Origin: Azolla pinnata
Taxonomy: Eukaryota > Streptophyta > Polypodiopsida > Salviniales > Salviniaceae
Length of the DNA: 31,424 bases
Assembly: GCA_037176905.1 (NCBI GenBank)
Contig: JBBBWG010003515.1
Span: 1-31,424, forward strand
Reading direction: 5' to 3'
The notes beneath the pieces were generated by a model. It was not told where the DNA came from, did not search any database, and saw only the letters and a program-made list of their open reading frames with translations. Each line of letters starts with the position of its first letter. Position 1 is the stretch's first letter. Positions 19,045 to 28,429 of this stretch are shown here, piece after piece. The position numbers were made by a program, and so were the translations under genes.

Positions 19045-20898
19045 TCACATGCCAATTGCTTGTGCCGTATTCTTAACAGTGCCTGACTTGTCAATGATCG
19101 TAACGATGCCGCGTATGTTGAACGCGTTCACACCTTCGAAGATGCCGTCGATGCCGGAGACGGGGGGCTTGTTGATGCCGTTGATGCGCGTGTCCCAGCT
19201 CGTGTACGTGAACGGGAGGCGGCACTTAGCTGTCGTGCACTCCACATCGACGCGAGCCTGATCAATACAGAATCATAGTAGTATCATCGTCGAGCCTGTG
19301 AAATCACAACAAAAGAAACATGTCTTAAAGAGGGGTAGCTGATCACCTCATGTCCAGGGGGCACTCCCAGCACTGTGTACGTGGTGTTGAACGAAACAGC
19401 GTCGCTTATGGTGGTGCCCATCTTGGTGGAGAAGTTCCGCTCGCTACCCACCACAATGCTGCCGCTCACCGAAGCAACCTCGGGGATGCCCAATGAGAAG
19501 CCCACGGTGAGCGATGTGCTGAACGTCGTGGATGTGGACCAGTTTCTCGTGTTGAAAACCTCTTGCGTCAGCGTCACACTCACCTCCAAGTCGGTGGCAA
19601 TGCTCGAGTTGTTCCACATGGTGCCCGTGCCGACGAGCACGGGCGTAATGTCTGAAACCTCAGCCAGCGCTAACAGGTACCTGATGCCAGGGTTCAGGGT
19701 TCAAGGTTCAGGGCTAGAACAAAGCAAGAGAACCCTCGGTTCGAGGTTCGAGGTTCATGGTTCAGGGTCCACATACCTGATGTCTGTAAGCCTGCGTGAC
19801 CGCACCGCCTCGTGAACGCGCAGGTGGCACGCGGTGTCATTCACCGTGGTGGGAATGACGCTAAACATCTCCTTATCGATGTGCCCCTTCAGAAGCCAAC
19901 CGTTGGTGACGGAGCGGAATGCGACCGTGGTGCTGCTGAGCTTCATGATGTCGAATTGGCAGTCGGGGTTGGCGAAAGCATCAGCTTGCGAGAAGACGTC
20001 GGCCAATATCCAGCTGGGGCTCCGCCGCCAGAACTTGTTGGCGCTCACCTCGAGCACCGTGATGTTGCTGTTGAGGAGAGGCACGATCTCGTACGTGGAT
20101 TCCGACCACGTCGTCCTCTTCTTGAAGTTGAACCAGTCGATGTTGTGTTCCAAGCGATCGTCCTCAAACTGATCTCTAATCATCGTATCGGATTAACGAT
20201 TAGATGACCGGCGGCGCATTCACCGGGTCAAGCAAAAACCTCAAGCTCGAGCAGAGCCAAATTAGGCAAGCCGCTTTAAAGTTGCAGCTCGAACGAGCTT
20301 GGTTCGTGCAATGGGTAATTTTTTGCCGATACCTAACCGATTGGCACTGCTGCTATAATTACCTGTCGTTGTCGCTGTGGAGCATGAAGAGGCGCGGGAG
20401 GACGATGGCGGCGTCAACGGCAGAGGTGAGGCACATGAACGCTTGGTTGTCGTCGGGGCCGGTGGCGGACGCGTGAACGGCGTGCGTAACGGTGGCGGTG
20501 GTGTAGCACTTGGCGAAGGTGTTGTTGAAGAGGGATTGGAGGAGGAGATGGCCATTGGTATTGTGGCGGAAGGCCTTGAAGTAGCACCCGGGATCGGCCG
20601 TGGGGCTGCTGGGAACCGCTTCACAGTCGGCCATTACGTAGCCATCCGAACTTTGTTGCCAGAAGCGGCCGTTGGGCGCGCGGATGAGCACAACGCCTTC
20701 TTCGTCCGCGTTGTACACCAGCTCGTGCACAGCCATGCGCTTCTTTTTCGGCCACGTGAACGTGAGGTATGGCAAAAGCCCATTGATGATTTGCACCGTG
20801 AGGTATGCGCCCGTCGGCCCATCCACCGATTCCAATGCGATGAACCGCGGGAGGCTCGCTCCCTTTACCAGCGTCGCCACAGCAGCAGCATCAGCCAT
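19045..20898 (-). CDS. Amaranthin-like lectin with C-terminal aerolysin-type domain
   Basis: Four exons on the minus strand, 20898-20363, 20175-19777, 19680-19347 and 19257-19045, give 493 residues with phases that all agree. Donors are CAG|GTAATT, CAG|GTATGT and GAG|GTGATC; every acceptor ends in AG. The start is the first ATG; a TTG 15 nt upstream extends the frame but is not a start. Exon 1 encodes the first agglutinin domain (about residues 10-155) with GRFWQQ. Exon 2 encodes the second (about 185-310) with the equivalent NKFWRR. Exons 3 and 4 encode a Ser/Thr-rich beta-strand region of aerolysin type (about 320-490). There is no signal peptide, so the product should be cytosolic. Amaranthins bind N-acetylgalactosamine-type glycans; aerolysin domains form membrane pores. 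Plant fusions such as wheat Hfr-2 are linked to insect defence. No stop or frameshift breaks the gene. Activity is not shown by sequence alone. Confidence 0.87.
19681..19776 (-). other. Intron 2 of the lectin gene: 96-nt repeat-filled intron with 9-bp flanking direct repeats
   Basis: The intron lies between the second lectin domain and the aerolysin-type domain. CATCAGGTA spans the donor (plus positions 19774-19782) and again the acceptor (19678-19686), with the splice points at the same place in both copies. Much of the intron is GGTTCA/GGTTCG-type 7-bp repeats. It lacks a clear pyrimidine tract before the acceptor. Confidence 0.8.
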
Positions 20899-20969
20899 TG
20901 CAAAGGTGGCCAACTAGATAGAAGAGATGAGTAAGACCAGATGTATGTGATAAGGTTCTCACTTCTGTC

Positions 20970-20977
20970 TATTTATA
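20970..20977 (-). promoter_or_regulatory. TATA box of the lectin-aerolysin gene
   Basis: TATAAATA on the minus strand, about 72 nt before the start codon, in the usual position for a plant core promoter with a leader of about 40 nt. No competing TATA box lies closer. Confidence 0.65.
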
Positions 20978-21548
20978 ATGGAGCTTGTGGAGATATGAGC
21001 AAAGCTAGCTGAGTCGACCACGTGTTCGTCGCAGTCCAGCTCCCTAGAAAGCGAAAAATGAATGAACAATAATTGACCATTTTCTATAACCGAAATTGGT
21101 CTATGAGACAAAAAGAATACAGCTATGTGATGTGTACCTTGTGCTTCAAAGTAAAAAACCAACGCAACGATAATGATCTAGTCTATTGGCCCATGAGAGA
21201 GAGATAAAACAAGAATACCTTATCATGATCTAAAAGTATGAAAAAAAGAAAAACAAAAGTAAAAGATTGAATCGATCAGCTCACAAACAAAAGATAAAAA
21301 CAATGGGATGTATACCCGATCATCAAAAGGATGAAAATAGACAAAGATAAAGGTAAAGGCAAGGATTTAATGGTGAAGTTTTAAATATAAAAGAAAAAAG
21401 ACACTTGTATATATATCCGCTCACAAATAACAGTGACAACCACCAGACAGTGCTCCAATTTTATTGTTCTTGGAGCATAACGTATATGGACATGTGCCTT
21501 TGGTATATGTGAGACCTTTGTTTAGACCTCATCATGTGAGATATTGGA

Positions 21549-21752
21549 TGCATGGACGAAAGTGATTGGATGCATGATTTCAGGCCCTATTCCGAGTTGT
21601 GTACCTCAAATAATACAAGGAGCCAAGCAGATGATGCATGATGCATTAAGACATGCATACATGCATGCATGCAAAGATACCATGAATGAATACAACGCTA
21701 TAGCCCATGCATTCCATGGAGAGACAATGGACTTGATCACTCCATCCATGCA
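21549..21752. promoter_or_regulatory. Cluster of RY (CATGCA) elements upstream of the lectin gene
   Basis: CATGCA or its complement TGCATG occurs at 21549, 21571, 21635, 21652, 21660-21673 (CATGCATG overlapping itself), 21706 and 21747. That is at least eight cores in about 205 bp, 650-855 bp upstream of the lectin start codon. RY elements are bound by B3 factors of the ABI3/FUS3/LEC2 group and drive seed expression. The reading frame 21544-21768 is judged a by-product of the repeats. Confidence 0.5.
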
Positions 21753-21779
21753 TCCAACTATTGAGTGAGCCATGAGTTA

Positions 21780-22780
21780 AGGTAGTTTTAAAAATTTTAG
21801 GTAGGAATGGTTTTTTATTTTTATTATGACACTAACAAAAAACTCTAGGTCTTTGTTTTTTATTTTCTAATTGAGAGTTCTTTTCATTAGTAAAAAGGGG
21901 CACCAAATGGCTACAGAGGTAATATATCCAAGACAATTACAACTAATGAAGGGAGGGAAGAAAAAGCAAGCGAGGCGGTGACAATTTCCATTTTATCGTC
22001 TAATTAGACGAGTAAAACATCTTGAAATTCTACCAATACTTAATAAATTCTAGCCTCTTCAAAATGGCCGCATTTGACCAATCAAGGATAATATCAAATT
22101 GACTCTTTAACATATGGACTAGGTTAAACGAGATTTATCAAACTACTTTTGTTTGGGGGGGTTATAGCTCTATGCATAATTCTCTTGCACTGGTTTTTCC
22201 AAATAGACGATAAGGTAGTGGAGCATAATAGCTCCAATACCTTCACATGGTCCTTTATACTGATGTCAATTAGATATCCATTCCAATTCTCAACTCTTCC
22301 TTGGATGTTGTTTTAGTTTCCCATGAAAAAATTCATTATTCGTAGTGAAATCATCATTATATTTTGCTATGGAAAAACTCCTTATTTGAATAGATGTTGT
22401 GGCGTGCTAAGTGATGAATGGTTGCAACAACCTCTACCATATGTGGTGTAGAGTATGATGTTGAGATGCTCTAAAACCTTACAAACATTCTTTTTGTTAT
22501 AAACCATTTATTGTTATTATACTTGTTATTATCAATGTTTCATCAATAATGTAGTTGGGATTATGTTTGTGTTCATTTAAAGAAACTATTATATGAACAA
22601 AAGTAAAAATTATTCTAATAAAAAAATGTTTATAGTTTGTAATTTCAAATATATCAGGAGGAATATGTGCGAGTCTAATCTTATCCCTTCCTAGTATCTT
22701 AAAAGGTGCTAACATTAGGGCTATATTTTCTAGGAAATCACAATAATTTTATACCATTTTTACTAAAATGGATCAACAGA
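21780..22780. other. AT-rich region without a supported gene
   Basis: Low-complexity A/T sequence with short frames only. No domain, RNA or transposon ends recognised. Confidence 0.6.
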
Positions 22781-23113
22781 CATGGATGACAAGCAGTAGC
22801 GGTAACAATTTACCGACACAAGGTGTCGAATATGGGTATTTACCAGTTGTGTTGACACTATCTATATAGATGGGCCATATTTTTAATAAGTTAGAAGGGC
22901 AATAAGTCCAACATTCTATGGCCGCCGGAGTGGTTGCCTCCATTCCTAACATAATGTATAGTTTGTGGCTATTGTTCTATCTCTCTCTCTCTTGTCTCCT
23001 TGCTCGCCGACATAGATCTGAAGCATTCTACTTCAGAACTTCACCTACTCTTTCATACCTTTGCATCTACTTGTCTTATTCAATATATTCACGGTTTACT
23101 ACAATGCGTTTCA

Positions 23114-24345
23114 CTTGATGACCTTCTCGAACATTTGGTATCAAAGTCTCGGTTCATCCGTTGTAGGTTGCCATTTGTTGCTATAACATTATTGTTGTAT
23201 TTACCCTATTGTATACGTCAAGTATGTGCACTTTAGAGTAGATTGACAAAGTTACGACCATTTGTAACTTTTTGACCGGCAATGAAAGATTTGTGTTTTT
23301 TGATAGTTGTGTGCATCGTCCCCTACCACGCCACAGAAAAATTGTTTAGATTGATGTCATGGATGCGCTTCAACTTACATCACTCGATTTGGGGTAACTT
23401 AGAAAGTAAACCGTTTTTTTGCACTATGCTAAAACAACTTACTAGTCCTAATTTAATCTATGCAGTGTATAATCAGTTCATGAATCCAACAATCATACTC
23501 TCTTTCATTGTGCTTTCTACACATTTCAAGAAAATCCATGTCTTTATTGTCAATTCATGTAGAAGCATCTCAGTTGAGATCCACTTTTGGAGAATTAGTC
23601 TGTTTTTAACTCAGACTCGGCAAGTATGGTTCATACTCACTTCGGACAGAACAATCATGTTTGTGTCTACTCGGAGTGGGACGACTCCTCGACGTTCATG
23701 CTTATGGTCTACTACAGCATGTCCTGCTTGACGACCTTCTCCAACATATGGTATTAGAGTGCGGATTTGTTCGTTGTAGGTCGCCATTTGTTGCTTCAAC
23801 ATTTCTATTGTATTTAGCTTGCTGTAGACGTTAAGTACCTACACTTTGGAGTAGATTTGATATAGTTACGACAATCTGTAACTTTCTAACTGGCGACTAA
23901 AGATTTGTGTTTTCTGAGAGCTCTATGCATCATCCCTTGTTATGCCACATCATACATGTTCCGGTTGATGTCACAGAGACACTTCAACGTACGACACTCG
24001 ATTTGGAGTAACTTAGAAAAAGTTACAACTGTTTTTCTACACTTTGGCTAAAAAGTTACCAACCTCGATTTAATCCGTGCAGTGTATGATAAGTTCATAA
24101 CATCAACAATCGTGCTCTCTTTGATTGTGCTTTGTATACATTTCAAGCAAAGTCATCTGTTTGTCCTCAGTTCATGTAAAAGCATTTCAGTTGAAATCCA
24201 CTTTGGAAGAATTACTATGACTCGGTCCTTGATGGACAAGGCATAATAGTTCGTTTTGAACTCAGACTCAACAAGTATAGTTCATACTCACTTCGGAGAG
24301 AACAATCGTGCTTGTATCTACCTCAAGTGGAACTCCTGAACGTTT
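23114..24345 (+). repeat. 613-bp tandem duplication of the copia leader, including the primer-binding site
   Basis: Copy 1 runs from 23114 and copy 2 from 23727. CTTGATGACCTTCTC, TTGTAGGTTGCCATTTGTTG, AAGATTTGTGTTTT, CACTCGATTTGG and CTCACTTCGGA all recur at about the same offset. Copy 2 also keeps a mutated primer-binding site, TGGTATTAGAGTGCGG at 23749. Copy 1 has a 149-residue open frame (23282-23731) with no recognisable domain and no open counterpart in copy 2. Confidence 0.85.
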
Positions 24346-24484
24346 ATGCTCACCTTGGCTAGATCGTACAACGACTAGATGACATTTGATCATATTTCTC
24401 TCATGAGTGGAACCTGTTCAAGTAGACCTTTGTACCAACCACCCTGTACTAATGGTTTCGACATTCGGCTTTTCTGAAATGAGA

Positions 24485-24850
24485 GTAAAGAAGTTTGATA
24501 GCATGAACTTCAATTTCTTGAAGGAACAAGACTACCTCATAGTCTAGAGAAACACCGATCCAAATGAGCTGCATGAGCAGGCTCCATCAGAACACAAGCT
24601 CAATGATTGAGAAAAGCTAGACTGAGTAGCTTGGCTACCATTTATATGCATCTTTCCAAATCTGTGTAATACACACTTTAGTCGAGTATGACAACACATG
24701 CGTTGTGTAAGACGTTGTCTGACACATACAAGAAGAAGGCGAGCCGCCACAATCTACTTGATACAACACCTTTATAGCCTTCGGATGAAGGAATTCAACT
24801 TGGTCATGGTCTTGTGTCAGGTCTCGTTCTCCGTGAATAAGGAAAAGAAA
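24485..24850 (+). pseudogene. Copia gag (UBN2-type) fragment
   Basis: Translation from 24485 gives VKKFDSMNFNFLKEQDYLIV, a stop, then HEQAPSEHKLND, a stop, EKLD, and farther on AATIYLIQHLYSLRMKE. These match the layout of copia gag proteins (KFDGxNF.LW start, WEKLD, YL...LYxLRMKE). At least two of the internal stops replace positions where the family usually has tryptophan (TGG to TGA or TAG). That fits decay of methylated cytosines on the other strand. Confidence 0.7.
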
Positions 24851-25040
24851 GTCGTGTGTTGAGGAAGTGAGTGCTTACATTGTCAAAGGAGAGGAGACAA
24901 GACATTAAGCGAATTAAGGTTTAATCCACTATGAAAAGATATTACAAGAGGGAATAGAGCGTAATTGAATTGTAATAGTCGGCCAACTGAAATTGCCTAC
25001 CTCTATGTATGACGAAGATAATGAACCAAAAGTCATCTAG

Positions 25041-25053
25041 CAGCACGATACCA
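25041..25053 (-). other. Possible degenerate primer-binding site of an opposite-strand LTR element
   Basis: The minus strand reads TGGTATCGTGCTG, which begins like the tRNA-Met primer-binding site but keeps only its first seven bases well. Sequence to the right could be LTR-derived. 24850-25320 holds no gene I can support. Confidence 0.25.
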
Positions 25054-25325
25054 CTTAAATGAGATTATGGTTTGGCTCCGACACTCCAACATGCCGAGAA
25101 TTCCCGGCCTTGAGAATGGTGTAGTTATTATAACTTAAATAACTTCCAATACAATAATTCAAGGTGGGATTAAGAAATTTATGGATCTACGTATAGGCTA
25201 GACACTTCCTTGGGTTCAAGGTTGCGTTTTGGTAGGTTTCAATGACTTAAACTTATGCTCTCTTTGGTTTATCCCTCTTTTTGCCATCCCCCCTCTAGGA
25301 GTCTTTGCCCATTTATATATAAGAT

Positions 25326-26087
25326 GATCATATGCATGAGTGTCGTGTGTTACTTATGCATGCAAATGGCTCATACAAAATAGTAAATAACGCTTATTAG
25401 TTGACAAATATCTTTTGACCTAATGATAACTTTAGCTTTAAAAACTATTAGAAGTTTTCAGTTGATAAATAGCTTTGTTTTAATATTTAGCTATTTTCTA
25501 TTTTTAGTTGATAGCTACTAGTATTGTTTGAAAATAACTTATTTCCTTGGTTCGATGTGTTTTTTTCTTCATGGCGTCGAATCGTCACATCCTCTCCCTC
25601 TAAACCTGCGCATCCTCCAGCATGCTCATTTTTCTTGGTTCTGATATTTCATGGGATATGAAGCAACAATAATGGACTTGTTTTGATATGGACTATGTAA
25701 TGATATGAAAGACTTGCTTCATAACGGTCACAACTGAAGCTCATAAACAATTATAGAACTCGAAGATATAGGCATCAGTGCCGAAATAGGATCATATGCA
25801 TGAGTGCCATGTGTCACTTATACATGCAAATGGCTAATAGAGAATAGCTAATAATGCTTATTAGTACTTAACAAATAGTTTTCGATCTAATTATAGCTTT
25901 AGCTTTAATAACTATTAGAACTTTTCAGTTGATAAATAACTTTGTCTTAAAATTTAGCTTTTTCTTTTAGTTGATTGTAGTATTGATTAAAAATAACTAA
26001 TTTCCTTGTTCCATGCATTTTTCTTTTCCTGATATCAAATCGTCACAATATCCTCAACCTCTAAACTTGCACATTCTCCGACATGTG
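25326..26087. repeat. Two direct copies of a 300-bp AT-rich repeat
   Basis: Copy 1 (25326-25625) and copy 2 (25790-26087) share GATCATATGCATGAGTG, ATGCAAATGGCT, TTTTCAGTTGATAAATA, AATTTCCTTG, AATCGTCACA and CTCTAAAC. They start 464 bp apart and are separated by about 165 bp of unrelated DNA. They could be long terminal parts of an unrecognised element or an old segmental duplication. Confidence 0.8.
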
Positions 26088-26459
26088 CCAACTTTGATCA
26101 TCATGTTCATAATTTAGCTTCAAAATTCTTAGCATATGAAAAAATCAATACTTTGGGTCCTCCCATTTCTTAAATAATTTAACTCTTTTTCCTCCAACTA
26201 GTAATTTCAATGCAGTTCCATCTATTTCATCCAAACAATAAGTTGAATTACATTGGTCCAAACCATCTTTTTGAAAACTTGTGCGATGTGCTATGCTAAT
26301 TATTTATATTGTTATCATAAACTATTACCCAATCACGTTCTTGAAGATTAACTTTGCCAAGACTTTTCTTCGTTCTCAATTGACATTGTTTCATCCTTTC
26401 TGCAGCAATTTGGACATCCATCCTTCATCTACACTTTCTCCAACTCCTCTCCACTCCAC

Positions 26460-27670
26460 TGTAGGTATAGAGCACAAGGTTAGTTTACCTGATGAGTTTG
26501 GTGGCACGAGGCACGCTTATGAGGATTCATAAATCAGATCAAGCTTATTCTTCAACTATACTCCCAACAATATTTGGATGACTTCCATCAACTTGCTTTC
26601 ATTTGGACCCTTCTCTCGGGAGTTGCACAATCCTGGTTCTTACCATTGGTCAAAACATCACTTCTACGAAAATTCCTTGCCTTTTTGACAAAGTTCGAAG
26701 TGACATTCGCGGATATGGACTGATCCAGAACAACCATCAACAAAATCTATTCGTTACATAAGGTATGTGTCCGATATCTGTCTATGCCTTTGAATTTCGA
26801 CAATTAGCATGTGTGTTCAATGGGATGTCCAACCATTCTTCAACCATTTTGGTCGGGGCCTTTGAAGTGATTTTAAAAGTCTATTACTCAACTTCTCGGA
26901 GCCTAGTTCTTGTCTCAAGACATCATGCAAATAGTCAATTGTAATAATCGTCATTTCAAACTTTATTTAAAGGAACAAGCGACATCAAGGTGACAACCTA
27001 TTTCGAGAACCCTTCAAATATCCTCATCCAATGACCTTGTGCCGATAGAAATTGACCGAGCTTGAGCCCCATTCACCAAGGCTGAGACGAGGTTTCAATG
27101 AATGAATGGGCTATGTTTATATTGTGGCTCCTCTCCCCATCTAATTTGTTTCTATCCAATAAAAAATGATCGATGACAATTCTTTACAACTAGGCGGCCC
27201 CAACACCTGGAAACAAAGGTGTCCAACTACAGTCAGAGCCATGCAGTTGGACAACCCAAATTCATGTTGCTCCCAAATTTCTGCTACATTTACAAATAAT
27301 TTTTCCTTCTTGATACGTATCCATTTCAAGCCTAGTTCAATTAAGTGCTTAGCACTTCTTGATCCAAGGGCAACCACATGTTTTATGCATGACAAGTTTG
27401 TATATAAACACAAATTTCCTGATATCTTGTTGTCCAAGCCAATTCTAGTGGAAGTTATTGATGGGTGTATGCTTTCCTTTGGCATGTTAACAAAAGCCAA
27501 TTTCTCCCTCCTTTTAGAACTTGGGAACACTAGGAGGTCTTGACATTTTGTGTCATCACTTGAGCATGAAACTCAATCATACGTAGTTTGTCATGGCTAA
27601 AGGAACATAACCCAATTATCAATTGTTGTAATCACTCGATTACTTTTACATCGTAAACTAGCTCGAAGGT
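26460..27670 (+). mobile_element. Decayed Ty3/gypsy gag-protease fragment
   Basis: In shifting frames the region reads as a gypsy gag: SLPDEFGGT near 26484, LSGVAQSWFLPLV near 26620, INKIYSLHK near 26740, SVYAFEFRQLAC near 26790, and a partial zinc knuckle CLYCGSSPH near 27114. An intact frame from 27166 to 27543 then carries a gypsy-type aspartic protease with SKPILVEVIDG. Its active-site triad LDSGAT has become LDPRAT, which removes the catalytic context. WLKEHNPIINCCNHSITF near 27590 is the usual end of that domain. Reverse transcriptase and integrase are absent. The opposite-strand frame at 27141-27530 is a shadow. Confidence 0.82.
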
Positions 27671-27859
27671 TTCGACGATTAAAGCACTATCTCATGTTGC
27701 GGCATGAAAATGGCCCGAATTGGTTTCTGGCGTTCATTGCTCCTTTCGAGTATGAAGCCCCTACAAACTTATCCGCTAACGTATACACAAACATAAACAC
27801 TAACATATACGCAATATTTAATGGACAATTTACACGAGCTTTGCCGCGACCGTTACCAC

Positions 27860-28215
27860 GTTTCTTACTCTGAGCTTTGTGATGATATATGCGCGAATTT
27901 TATTGCGAGATTTACTACTCATTTGACGCGAGTTTTTCTGCATATTTTATGTGACTGTTTCTGCATAGTTTACGTGAGTTTTACTTCTCATTTGACGAAG
28001 TCTTTCTGCATAGTTTACGAGACTGTTTCTGCATATTTTACCCGAGTATTTCTGCAATTTCTACGTGAGATTTGGTGCAAAGTTTATGAAATTTTTTTCG
28101 GCAGTTTTACACGTATATTTCTGCAAGTTTTATGCAAGATTTTCTACAAAGTTTATGCGAGGTTTTTTGCATTAGTATGCAATGTTTACTAGAAATTTGA
28201 TGCTAATTTATTGCA
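27860..28215. repeat. Minisatellite with 21-24 bp units (45-bp higher order)
   Basis: Variants of TTTACGCGAGTTTTTCTGCA alternate with GTGACTGTTTCTGCATAGTT. The repeats keep one frame open from 27821 to 28192, giving a peptide with alternating units such as TRVFLxxL and FCxVY every 15 residues. Period and open frame go together because two units make about 45 bp. Units become less regular toward 28215. A coding role is doubtful. Confidence 0.8.
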
Positions 28216-28429
28216 AATTGTATGCTTATTTACTATAAAATTACAACGTTCAAACTATTTATTTAGTGCTCATTTGGTAGATATTTTAATTCTAATTTAG
28301 TGCGCATTTGCTACAATTTCGTTGGTTGGGTGGTGCATTTTTCGGCTATAAATTGAATATGTTTATTCATATTTTTAATCAATCAAATGAAAACATAAAA
28401 TATCTTACAATCACTAAAAGTCTAAAAAT

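Larger units (their letters stand above)
22850..24850 (+). mobile_element. Second Ty1/copia remnant: LTR-like end, primer-binding site, leader and broken gag
   Basis: A candidate LTR begins near TGTTGACACTATC (about 22850) and ends in CA at about 23132. TGGTATCAAAGTCTCGG at 23136 matches the initiator tRNA-Met primer-binding site except at a few bases. A duplicated leader follows, then gag from 24485. Nothing of protease, integrase or reverse transcriptase follows; the element appears cut near 24850. The LTR start is a guess because the partner LTR is missing. Confidence 0.65.

Noticed and set aside
19375..20934. Plus-strand frames of up to 185 codons opposite the lectin gene
   Set aside because: Shadows of GC-rich exons; the minus strand has matching splice sites and domains.
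27141..27530. 129-codon minus-strand frame
   Set aside because: Antisense shadow of the gypsy protease frame, which has recognisable motifs on the plus strand.
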